DNA of 64,000 bases from Phytophthora sp. 'mugwort' (lineage: Eukaryota > Oomycota > Peronosporomycetes > Peronosporales > Peronosporaceae), in the NCBI GenBank assembly GCA_033558025.1, contig JAUCEF010000003.1:2754001-2818000 (forward strand), in the 5' to 3' direction. A model generated the notes under the pieces. It was given only the letters and a program-made list of their open reading frames with translations, did not search any database and was not told where the DNA came from. The position numbers and the translations under genes were made by a program. Shown here piece by piece: positions 1 through 8,392 of the stretch; the first letter of the stretch is position 1, and the number at the start of each line of letters is the position of its first letter.

Positions 1-2
1 TG

Positions 3-77
3 CTATTGCGTGAGTTCCTGCAGGATCGGGCCAAGAAGAGTCGTTTCCAGTCGGTGCAGTCGTACGAGGAAGCTTAA
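3..77 (+). CDS. possible 3' end of a gene cut by the window edge
   Basis: The frame opening at base 3 reads 24 charged, helix-like residues ending in SYEEA before a TAA at 75-77. It could be the C-terminus of a gene whose body lies left of the window. I recognise no family. The downstream 170 bases hold only short overlapping frames with repetitive Gly/Arg composition, so a chance open frame is equally possible. Confidence 0.2.
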   Translation, partial: LLREFLQDRAKKSRFQSVQSYEEA

Positions 78-254
78 GTGGTGGAAGCCGCGGCAGCAAG
101 CTGGTGCTGCAGGCGGTACTGAAGTTGAAGGCTTGCAGAAAGGCGGCAAGTGTGAAGGAGGAGGATCCGCGTTCACTATTTGGTGGTGGACGTGACGAAG
201 TTGGTAGAAGATCCGCGGGAAGGCCGTGAGAGAAGAAGGAGGGGGTCCCATCCC

Positions 255-935
255 CGAAGATGATTGCTGATCGACTCCCGATCCGCCAGATCGCGGATGT
301 CAGAACACGTATGCCAATCTGCCAACACCGATCGACCCGATCTGCCAGATCACGTATGTTAGAACATGTATGCCGATCTGACCGATCGAGGATGTCAGAA
401 CCTGTATGCCGGTCGGTGAATACCGATCGACCCGATCCGCTCGATCTCGACTGCAAAGTCGATCCGGTCTGTCCGATGCCAGACGACGGGGCGTAGCCCG
501 ATCTGCGGGCGCCAGATCGGCCCGATCTGTCAGATCCCGCCATCGATCCGCCTAATTTGCCAGATCCCGTTGTCCGAACCTGTATGCCGATCTGCCAGAA
601 CGGGTGTACCGATCCGATCGAGGCTGATCTTGATCGATTACGGTCCGCAGAATATTGATCAGAGTCGATCCAGGCCGGCCGCGATATGTCACCGATCGAT
701 CTTGATGCACGCCCCTTGACTCCAGTCTTGATCTCACGCGCCGATCCGATCTGAGCCGATCGGGACTAAACGTGGTCCGATCCGCATGTCGCCGATCGGT
801 CTTGATCTTCATCCCTTGCCCGGATCTGGTCTAAGATTTGCCGTGATCGAGAGTCGATCGGGAGTGACTGTGGTCATATGCAGCATAGATCGGCCACGAT
901 CTGCCAATCGCCAGTAAGTTTCGCCCCTCGCCTGA
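255..935. repeat. GATC-saturated degenerate tandem repeat
   Basis: I count about 40 GATC tetramers here, against roughly three expected by chance. They sit in short, imperfectly repeated phrases such as CCGATCTGCCAGATC. A second phrase, ATGTCAGAACACGTATGCC, recurs in variants near 297, 355, 393 and 569. Spacing is irregular, so this is a decayed or shuffled satellite, not a clean tandem array. No convincing coding frame crosses it; the open frames seen arise from repeat composition. Confidence 0.7.
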
Positions 936-1014
936 TCTGTGTCCTTTACGTGATATCCATCCAACCTGGGTCGCCGTTAAACTTGCTTTTCCACCCCTGT
1001 CAGTTGTCCTCTGG

Positions 1015-1539
1015 TTGATTTCTTCCACCTATCTTGCAGATCGACTCGTTGCCACGGGGTTTGAGATTTTATTTGACGCTTCTCCACAATTGCGGTGGCG
1101 CTGGGTGGACTGCCTCCGATCACAGATTGCTGATCATCATGCACGAGAACGAATCCGGGCTACTGAGCGGCAGCGACTGACCGACGAAGTGATTGCGATA
1201 GCTAGGGTGGATATACAAGAGGTGGCAAGGGAAAAGATCGCCAGCATTCAGGAGCAGGTGTCTAGCTCTGCGCTTGAGACGGTAGCGCCCAAGCGCACTG
1301 ACATCATGTCGCGGATTGCGGAAAGACGGAAGGAACTGAGCCCCAAAACTATAGTCAGTGGATTTTCAAAATGCGGCCTTCTCTGTGATGTGCGCAGTGG
1401 CGAAATTGAAGTGGAATCAGCAGGAATCGAGACCATCACTGATCTGCTTGACAAGCTAAGCGAGCTCAGTGCTGCCGGAAGATCTGTGAGCACGAAAGAT
1501 GAACATGCCAGCAGCGATAGCTCAGACGATGATTTCTAA
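1015..1539 (+). pseudogene. C-terminal fragment of a pogo/Tigger-like DDE transposase
   Basis: This 174-residue frame lacks an upstream catalytic domain. It resembles the tail of pogo/CENP-B-like transposases: a Trp-rich opening near residues 28-32, a long charged helix, then a TIVSGFSKCGL segment like the conserved 'aW..i...tI..GF.kcG' close of that family, and an acidic Ser/Asp terminus (SSDSSDDDF). The start abuts a pyrimidine-rich tract ending in AG (about 1018-1040) that could be a splice acceptor, so the true 5' exon may have been lost in the GATC repeat. Family assignment rests on the short tail motif only. Confidence 0.4.
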
Positions 1540-1597
1540 CTGCAATAAAGAATTTTTTTTGCTCTTGATCCAATTGCGAAGATAACCAAGCGAGCTT

Positions 1598-1670
1598 GGA
1601 CTCGTAGCTCAAATGGCAAGAGCATCGCGTTTTATGCGGATTGACGCGGGTTCAATTCCCGCCGTGTCCA
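1598..1670 (+). tRNA. tRNA-Lys(UUU)-like gene, slightly degenerate
   Basis: Seventy-three bases fold as a cloverleaf: a 7-bp acceptor stem with one T-T mismatch (GGACTCG / CGTGTCC), a perfect D stem (GCTC/GAGC), a perfect T stem (GCGGG/CCCGC) around TTCAATT, and discriminator A. The best anticodon arm has loop GTTTTAT, giving anticodon TTT after U33 and before A37, with an A-A mismatch at the base of the stem and no position-26 base. Internal A box (TAGCTCAAATGG) and B box (GGTTCAATTCC) are near canonical. It lies between transposon remnants, so it may be a tRNA-derived SINE head or pseudogene. Confidence 0.6.
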
Positions 1671-1673
1671 CTA

Positions 1674-1681
1674 TTTTTTTT
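1674..1681 (+). terminator. RNA polymerase III T-run terminator
   Basis: A run of eight T starts four bases after the tRNA-like gene, followed by a second T5 run. This is the expected Pol III stop and supports transcription of the tRNA-like sequence. Confidence 0.6.
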
Positions 1682-1825
1682 GTTTTTACTCTCTAAGTAC
1701 GATTATAATTACCAACTAAATCGCAGTTGAAGCAATTAACCTTAATGTCTAGAACGCACATTGACGTTCGCTTAGGAGAGGGGCGATACGGTACTCGACC
1801 CGCGTTGCAGTCGCAACCGAATTAT

Positions 1826-1886
1826 AGTGGTTATCACGGTTGGAAAGTAAGTAAGTAAAATGTTTCATCGTCCAATCAAATCAAAC
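1826..1886 (+). repeat. left terminal inverted repeat of the Harbinger element
   Basis: The outer 18 bases match the reverse complement of the right end with one mismatch. A GTAAGTAAGT tract and CAATCAAATCAAA follow in the same order in both ends. Confidence 0.8.
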
Positions 1887-2070
1887 CTTCGAAGGTTGCC
1901 AATACTTCCCTTCAAAACGAGGAAAGTTTGAAAGTAGGGCCGCAGGCTTGATCTGATTGGCTATTCACAGAAGTAGTTGGTTTGATTTTATTGGAAGAAA
2001 TATGTGTCCCCAACTGGTGTCTGTGTTGCCATCTCATAAGCACGTGAACTACCATAGCTCCTTTGCCGAC

Positions 2071-2919
2071 ATGGGGAACAAACGCTGGTCAGAGGCTGAG
2101 GAATACGCTCTGATAGATTACATTGGTGAGAACTTCAAGAACTACACGACTGGTGCTAAAACCAAGTTCTACTCCAGCGCTAGCGCCTCTCTCAAGACAA
2201 AAACGTCTACGCAGGTGAAGTCCAAGTGCATTGAACTGGAAGGCTCTTACAAGGAGTTTAAGGCGAAGCTTATCCGGTCTGGGTTTGGAGTGAAGGAAAG
2301 TGATCCATCAAGTATTAAAGGTATCGTGTATTGTCGACGCTGTAATGGATGCTGTTTAAATTGACTAGAATGCTAACGTTCTGGACTTTTTACTTTCCCG
2401 ATGATAGAGTTGCTGGCGAAAAAATGCAAGTACTTCTACCAAACGGACGAGATATTTGGTGCTCAGCATAATATTGTGCCTCCTGTGATAATGGAGCCAG
2501 GTCACACGGAGCTCAGCCTTCAAGGCGGCACCAAACGGTCGCCTTCCGAGGCCGGTTTGAGCGATCCAGATGGGTCCAGCAACGCGGCCGTGGAGGGGTC
2601 TGATGCTGGCAAAACTGCCGGAAGAAACCCGTCCTCTTCGGGGAACAGTACGAAGTCGGACGTCATGTGGAGTCCTCCGTCCGTTGCAAGAATGCTAGAC
2701 TGCCTTCGCGAAGATCGCGAAAGGGAATCGGCCAAAAAACACAAGACGGATATTGAGCTTCGGGAGAGGAAACTGGCGCTAAAGCAAGAGCATTTTGCTC
2801 TGTATAAGGAAGAGCTTCGTCTTAAGGAGAAGAAGATGGGTCAGCAGTTTGAGCTACTAACTCAGCAAATTGCTCTTCAACGCAAACAATTGGAATTTAA
2901 ACTCGCCAAGCGTACTTAG
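2071..2919 (+). CDS. Myb/SANT-like DNA-binding protein of the Harbinger element
   Basis: The model is join(2071..2320, 2408..2919), 253 residues. The intron of 87 bases has GTATCG and TAG ends and joins in phase, giving SIKELLAKKC across the junction. The start ATG follows GCCGAC and opens directly into MGNKRWSEAEEYALIDYI, the first helix of a Myb/SANT-like trihelix domain (residues 1-80). The middle is Ser/Gly-rich, and the last 70 residues form a Lys/Glu/Gln coiled coil. In Harbinger elements this second protein helps bind transposon ends and bring the transposase to the nucleus. The frame is intact although its partner transposase is broken, so it could still act in trans for related elements. 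Confidence 0.75.
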
Positions 2920-2979
2920 AGTCGCTAACACAAACAAAATAAAAAAAAATTCGCAAAAGAAATAAACTATATTTGCATG

Positions 2980-3776
2980 TTATGCGAAACCGCTTCGCTG
3001 AAGCACCACCTCCTGGACACACACGCGCAAGTCTTCGCTGCTATCCTCAGTCCAACCTTGATCGTCTTCTTGCTCGTCCAATGTAGCAGTAGGAGGTTCA
3101 ATCTCATAAAATGCATTGACCGACAACGATATACACACGTTGTGCAAGACAAAACAGTACACGATCTTCTTACATACGAATTACAAGTCACCGTCGCACG
3201 TAATTCTGTCCCTAGGGCAGCTTAAAATGGGGAATCTTGCCTCATCATGCCGAATGCATGCTCCACAATAAAAATACGCTTCTTCGCAAGCAACCAGTTA
3301 AACGTGCGGTTCCTGGGATAGAGCTTGATGGCATTTTGTAGGGCTTCACAATAAACGGGAAGCTGCAGGTGTACGCGCTATCACCAAGCACGTACTCCCG
3401 GGCTTGAAAAAAATGGCGGGCTCTGCAGCAATACGCGTCAAGCTCATTGATCTAGCATCATGCACCGAACCTGGCACACTAACCTACTACAATTGCTAGC
3501 ACTTCTTATTAGCTCACAAACTCGAACCATGTTTTACGTTACCTGATAGAAAATAATTCGTTGGTGGTCACAAAATACTTGTGCCCCTACGCAATAGTCA
3601 GACTTGCGAGAAGAGTAGCACTCTGCGTTCGTTCCTGGAGCATATAGCTGCTTAAACGTGGTCCCATCGACACAATAAACGCATGATGGGAACCCTGAAA
3701 CGCCCTCAAAGTACGCCTGCACGTTGGCCTTCCTGGCTGTCGAAGGCCATGCGAGAAAATCATCTTCGAGACTCAA
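2980..3776 (-). pseudogene. broken HARBI1-type DDE transposase
   Basis: Successive minus-strand pieces match the DDE_4 transposase. VYCVDGTTF (first Asp) lies at 3534-3776 with a downstream rKSDYCVGAQVFCD block. GSVHDAR follows a likely intron at about 3460-3543. YVLGDSAY (second Asp) is in a different frame, RIFIVEHAFG (Glu) in another, and a YCFVLHNVCI tail with an acidic C-terminus ends at 2980. At least two frameshifts separate the pieces, so no full-length product can be made. The N-terminal helix-turn-helix exon is not evident. It faces the Myb-like gene tail to tail inside one pair of terminal repeats. Confidence 0.8.
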
Positions 3777-3901
3777 ATCGCTTCAATAGCTCTTGCACTA
3801 TATTTATACACAGAGCCTAAACAATAATAACGTTAATCAATGGAAACAGGTTGCCTGCTATGTCGCAGCATGCGGGCACTCACAGTTAAAACAGGAAGGG
3901 A

Positions 3902-3964
3902 TTTGATTTGATTGTATACTCAAACTTACTTACTCCGTTATACTTCCCAACCGTGATAACCACT
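3902..3964 (-). repeat. right terminal inverted repeat of the Harbinger element
   Basis: Reverse complement of the left end, with small internal substitutions and indels. It ends in AACCACT at 3964. Confidence 0.8.
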
Positions 3965-4084
3965 AATGAGCCGCGGTCACAACGAACCGGAAGTCAGAAT
4001 GTACCAGTTCTAAGGCACATTCCGTCTAGTAATAACCCCTGTTAGTAGTAATAATTTGTTGGTTCCCGGCATTATCATAGTGGA

Positions 4085-4385
4085 GAGGATTGTCTGCACC
4101 ATGTAGTAGTTTTGTAATGACGGTCTCCCATCTCCCTTTACCCTAGCCCTCCCGGAGAGGACCAATGCATCGCGGTGTTGGGCTTTGGCAGTCGCTGCGC
4201 TCCTGCGGGGAAAAGATTCTAAGTTCGGCCTGCTACAGTGCTCGGCTCGCTGGAAGCTCGGTGCTGGGCCACCTCCGCAAATACCGCGCGGCCCTCCTTC
4301 ACGGGCACCCCACGCGGGTTTCTGTGGCTATCCGCGCTCGGAACCGTTGGTCGTCTTCAGGTCACGTTCACCCCCTCTTTTTCAG
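4085..4385 (+). repeat. dispersed repeat family 1, copy A
   Basis: About 300 bases align with 32470-32767. Shared blocks include CTCGGCTCGCTGGAA, GCCTGCTACAGTGCTCGGCT and the closing TTCACCCCCTC. Divergence is moderate and there are small indels. Open frames here are not conserved between the copies, so the repeat is probably non-coding. I cannot see its class; a non-autonomous DNA element or solo LTR fragment are both possible. Confidence 0.7.
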
Positions 4386-5154
4386 ATGGGCACAAAGTCA
4401 CTCTTCCAAAAGTAATACATGTACGACCGACTCTTCATATTTAGCGGGGCGGCCCTACTGAATGAAGTACCAGTAGCTCAATTAGCATCTCCACGGCAAG
4501 TAGTACAGGTACAGCGTGCCCCTGCGAGCTGAGCGGAGGCGCTCACTACCGGAGCGAAGCGTATGGATGGGTACCTTTTCTTAGTAGTGGAGCGAGCTCT
4601 TGAGCGAGCGAAACAGGCACCAACCAAACTGACGCGTAGCAGACGGTTACCATAGGTACACCTACAGGTATTATAATACGAGTCGTACGACTTTGATCTC
4701 ACGAAGGTGTACATGTAATGCCAATTGTGCGGAATCTACAGGTTCGAAAAAAAATGGGCCAGCAATTGCATGATACATGCCTCTAACATCAATGACAACG
4801 CTGCTGCAGCTGGCCATTAACACCCGAGACTACAAGCACGCGGGCCTTGGTCGATCTCGTCGGTAAACTGCACATCAAAACCGCATCGGCATCCATTTGG
4901 TTACCTTCAAGACACTTTCCGCCACCTTCACATCGACTCCCGTCAAGCCGCTGTCATTGACAGTGAGTGTCAGCTTCCCTCCATCGGCGCGGTCTCAAAC
5001 TGACGTGATGAGTGGTTGTCGCAGCTCCTTCCATATTCCGCGCGCGCCCTCTCAGCGGCCAATGGCACGTCGCATGGGAGACGTGCGTGCGTGGCCTAAA
5101 AGATCGTGCCCAGTTGGAAATCCTTCTGCCAAGACTCAAATCAACCCGCATTGA
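4386..5154. other. intergenic stretch upstream of the ATP-grasp gene
   Basis: No supported gene. The right 250 bases are pyrimidine-rich (CTTTCCGCCACCTTC..., CAGCTTCCCTCCATC) as is usual for oomycete promoters and lead directly to the start at 5155. Short open frames here lack any recognisable domain. Confidence 0.5.
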
Positions 5155-8100
5155 ATGGGGAACGCCGCCGCCAAAGAAGCCGTCAATGCGCCCCCGCCGG
5201 CCCCGGCAAAGGTCACGGAGGAGCCCGATGTGATGCAGCCGACGCCGCAGAAGCAGCCGTCGTTCCGCGTGCTGTCAGCTGACCAGCGCGCCGTCACCTT
5301 CGATGAGCGCGTGCACCTACGCGCGGGCGCCGAAGCGCGCGCTGACCGCGTGATGCTCGGGCTCGGGGCCATGTCGGGCTTCCGGCCGCTGCAGCGCGCT
5401 GCCACTTTCGACCCGCGTCTTCGTACGCAGAAGCAACTGCTGACGGCGTCCGACGTGATGCATCGGCGCTTTTTCAACGCGCGCGAGCGGCGCGTGAGCT
5501 TAAGCGCCGAACGCAACCTGTTCCGTATCGCCGAGGGCGACAAGGAGCGTCAAGAAGCCATAGTTGTTGTGGACCCGTACTCGACGGGCATGACCATGGC
5601 CGAGAAGGTCATGGAGCGCGGCTATTTGTGCATCTGTGTGTACTCGGACACGCTCGAGGTGACGCAGGAGCGCATTGCGCATGTGCCCAAGGATTTGGCG
5701 TCCAAGTTTCTGGCCATCGTCTACCACGACGGGGAGCTCGACCGCAAGGACGAGAGTCTAGCGCTTAAGGACACGGCGGCCGCGTTGCGCCGCGTCAACA
5801 ATGTGGATATTGTCGGCATCTTTGCTGGCGCTGAGACGGGCGTGTTGCTGGCCGACAAGTTGTCAGAACACTTCAACCTCACTACTAATGGCACCAGTGG
5901 GTCGGCCGCGCGCCGTAACAAATATCTCATGGGCGAGAAGGTACGGGCTGCAGGCATCCGCGCTGTAGCCCAGGTCCAGGCAACCAAGTGGTCGCAGGTC
6001 GAGAGCTTCGTCAAGAAGGAGCTCGTTCCCATGCTTAAAGGCGGAGACTTTAAGGTCATCGTCAAGCCCGTAGAGAGCGCTGGTAGTGACGACGTCATGC
6101 TGTGCCACTCAATGGAGGATGTGCGTACCGCTTTCGGAAACATCCAGGGCAAAATTAACGGCCTGGGACTGGAGAACCAGGCCACACTGGTGCAGGAGTA
6201 TCTAGATGGCACTGAATACGTTGTGGACACGGTCAGCCGCAACGGCGTGACCAAGATTGTTGCTGTATGGGAGTACGACAAGCGAGCGGTGAATGACGCG
6301 CCATTTGTGTACTACGGCGTCTTGCTGCGTGCGGCTCCCGACGGTTCCGTGCTGGCCAATGTGGCCGACTACGTACTGAAGGTGGTGAAGGCGCTGGATA
6401 TCGTGCATGGCCCGGCGCATGCAGAAGTGAAGGTGGTGAGAGGAGAGCCGTGTCTCGTGGAGATCGGCTCACGTTGCCACGGTGGTTCTGGCTCGTACTT
6501 GCCCATTGTGACGCCCTGTCTGGGCTACAATCACGTGGACGCTGCGTTGGACTCATATTTGGATGCTGAAGCGTTTGAGCGCCTGCCTGATCGCCCTAAG
6601 GAGCTTAAATCGCATGGTTGTGAAGCAATGCTGGTGTCGTATGAGACCGGAAAGCTTGCGGGCTACCCGGGCAAGGAGGAGCTAGGAAACCTGCCGTCGA
6701 CTGTGTCCACAATATGGTATACACATATTGGCGAGGAGCTCAAAACGACGGTCGACATGTTCACGACGCCGGGCAGTGTCATTATGGTGCACGAAGACGA
6801 AGAGCAGCTGAACCGTGATTACACACGCATCCGCGAGTTGGAGCACAAGGGACTTTATACACTTGAGCCTGAAGAGGAAGCAGAGGCAAAGTCGGAGATA
6901 CCGCGCGGCACTGTCGTGGTGGTGGACCCTTTCTCGACTGGTGCTGTGTTGGCACATGAGCTGATGGTCAGAGGCTACGACTGCATTTGCGTCTACAGCG
7001 ACCGCCTCGAGAACATTGAGAGTGTTGCAAGTCTGGTGCCCGAAGGCCTTACATTGGAATTCGCGGCCACCGTTGCGTTTGAAGGTAGTCTGGATCAGAC
7101 TGTGAGCGCCATTCGCAAGGCGGCGAAGCAGGTTGCAGCGAAGCAGAAGAAGAAGCAGGGATCGAAGATCAGCACTTCAGTGTGTGCCGTGTTTGCTGGA
7201 GCTGAACTTGGTGTGAAGCTCTCGGACGCACTCACGGATGCGCTTGGACTAGAAGGCAACACCATGGAGCATTCGAACGCGCGACGTGACAAGTATTTGA
7301 TGGGCGAAACGCTGCGTTCGGCTGGTGTGCGTGCTGTTAAGCAGGTCAAGGCCAAGACGTGGGCTGAGGCGGAAGCCTTCATCACACAGGATCTGAAGCC
7401 GGAGCCCTACGAGGTGGTGCTTAAGCCTCTGGAAAGCGCAGGCACCGAGGATGTAGTGCTATGTCTCTCAATGGAGGAAGCCAAGCGCACGTTCGATGGT
7501 ATCCTAGGCAAGATCAACGGTCTTGGACTTGAGAACGACGCTGTGTTGCTACAGGAATACCTGGAGGGCGACGAGTATGTGGTTGATACTGTCAGTTGCA
7601 AGGGAGAGCACAAGGTGACGGCCATTTGGAAGTACGACAAGCGCCGCGTAAATGACGCTGCTTTTGTATACTTTGGACTGTCGTTGGTGCCTGCTGATGG
7701 TATCGTTAACGACATGATCGACTATCAGTTCCAAGTTCTCGACTCACTAGGAATCCGCAATGGACCCGCACACGGAGAAGTCAAGTTCTGCCACGGGTCA
7801 CCGGTTCTGATCGAGGTTGGCTCGCGCTGCCATGGCGGAGAAGGTGCTTGGGTGCCCATTGCCAACCTTTGTGTGGGCTATAATCAAGTGACTGCGGCCG
7901 TTGACAGTATCTTGGACAGAGAGGCCTTTGCCAAGCTCACTGACCGACCCAGGAAGCTGCTCGCCTATGGCTGCGAGGCGATGCTAGTGTCATACAAGAA
8001 TGGCGTCTTGAGGAGCACGCCAGGCATCGCAGAGATTGAAAAGATGCCAGCCTTCCTTAAGAAGGAGATTTTCGTCGCGCCAGGGGACAATATGCGCCAG

Positions 8101-8223
8101 ACGGTGGACATGTTTACGACGCCGGGCAGCATTATGCTCACGCACAAGGACCGCGACGTGCTCGAGAATAACCTTACACGTATTCGCGAACTCGAGGTCG
8201 AGGGATTGTTTGAGTTGGAGTAG
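5155..8223 (+). CDS. tandem ATP-grasp ligase-like protein, possibly N-myristoylated
   Basis: A 1022-residue single-exon protein built of two homologous ATP-grasp halves (about 130-565 and 580-1022). Each half opens with a Rossmann-like strand (VVVVDPYSTGMTMAEK / VVVVDPFSTGAVLAHE) and a FAGAE(T/L)GV turn. Then comes the ATP-grasp core: a KPVESAGSDDV or KPLESAGTEDV loop, an acidic LVQEYLDGTEYVVDT or LLQEYLEGDEYVVDT strand, and a metal/phosphate strand ending LVEIGSRCHGG or LIEVGSRCHGG. The closest known relatives are amino-acid ligases of the carnosine-synthase/BacD kind; the substrate cannot be told. Both halves keep the core residues, so both may be active. The N-terminus MGNAAAK has Gly2 and may be acylated, though position 6 is not the preferred Ser. 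The ATG is the first in frame. Confidence 0.85.
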   Translation: MGNAAAKEAVNAPPPAPAKVTEEPDVMQPTPQKQPSFRVLSADQRAVTFDERVHLRAGAEARADRVMLGLGAMSGFRPLQRAATFDPRLRTQKQLLTASDVMHRRFFNARERRVSLSAERNLFRIAEGDKERQEAIVVVDPYSTGMTMAEKVMERGYLCICVYSDTLEVTQERIAHVPKDLASKFLAIVYHDGELDRKDESLALKDTAAALRRVNNVDIVGIFAGAETGVLLADKLSEHFNLTTNGTSGSAARRNKYLMGEKVRAAGIRAVAQVQATKWSQVESFVKKELVPMLKGGDFKVIVKPVESAGSDDVMLCHSMEDVRTAFGNIQGKINGLGLENQATLVQEYLDGTEYVVDTVSRNGVTKIVAVWEYDKRAVNDAPFVYYGVLLRAAPDGSVLANVADYVLKVVKALDIVHGPAHAEVKVVRGEPCLVEIGSRCHGGSGSYLPIVTPCLGYNHVDAALDSYLDAEAFERLPDRPKELKSHGCEAMLVSYETGKLAGYPGKEELGNLPSTVSTIWYTHIGEELKTTVDMFTTPGSVIMVHEDEEQLNRDYTRIRELEHKGLYTLEPEEEAEAKSEIPRGTVVVVDPFSTGAVLAHELMVRGYDCICVYSDRLENIESVASLVPEGLTLEFAATVAFEGSLDQTVSAIRKAAKQVAAKQKKKQGSKISTSVCAVFAGAELGVKLSDALTDALGLEGNTMEHSNARRDKYLMGETLRSAGVRAVKQVKAKTWAEAEAFITQDLKPEPYEVVLKPLESAGTEDVVLCLSMEEAKRTFDGILGKINGLGLENDAVLLQEYLEGDEYVVDTVSCKGEHKVTAIWKYDKRRVNDAAFVYFGLSLVPADGIVNDMIDYQFQVLDSLGIRNGPAHGEVKFCHGSPVLIEVGSRCHGGEGAWVPIANLCVGYNQVTAAVDSILDREAFAKLTDRPRKLLAYGCEAMLVSYKNGVLRSTPGIAEIEKMPAFLKKEIFVAPGDNMRQTVDMFTTPGSIMLTHKDRDVLENNLTRIRELEVEGLFELE

Positions 8224-8392
8224 ATTGGTCGAAGAAGGAGAAGAATCATCACGGAAAGTGCACGTGTCCCGTGCTCTGGACGGTTGCAGACCTGGAGGTA
8301 GTGGTCGTGTCGGTGTGCGTTCTCCTCTTCGTGGATTAGTTTCGTATTATCTAATGGATTCGTTTGGTACAGCTAATAATTGTGTTTGTATG

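Larger units (their letters stand above)
1826..3964. mobile_element. PIF/Harbinger DNA transposon, about 2.1 kb
   Basis: The element is bounded by inverted ends AGTGGTTATCACGGTTGG and CCAACCGTGATAACCACT. The similarity continues inward as a GTAAGTAAGT-rich stretch and a shared CAATCAAATCAAA. Inside are two convergent genes typical of autonomous Harbinger elements: a Myb/SANT-like protein on the plus strand and a DDE_4 (HARBI1-type) transposase on the minus strand. No exact 3-bp target duplication is visible (flanks ATTAT and AATGA). The transposase is frameshifted, so this copy cannot mobilise itself. Confidence 0.85.

Noticed and set aside
4165..4461. Open frames of 68-98 residues in repeat family 1
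   Set aside because: Not conserved in the second copy at 32.5 kb.
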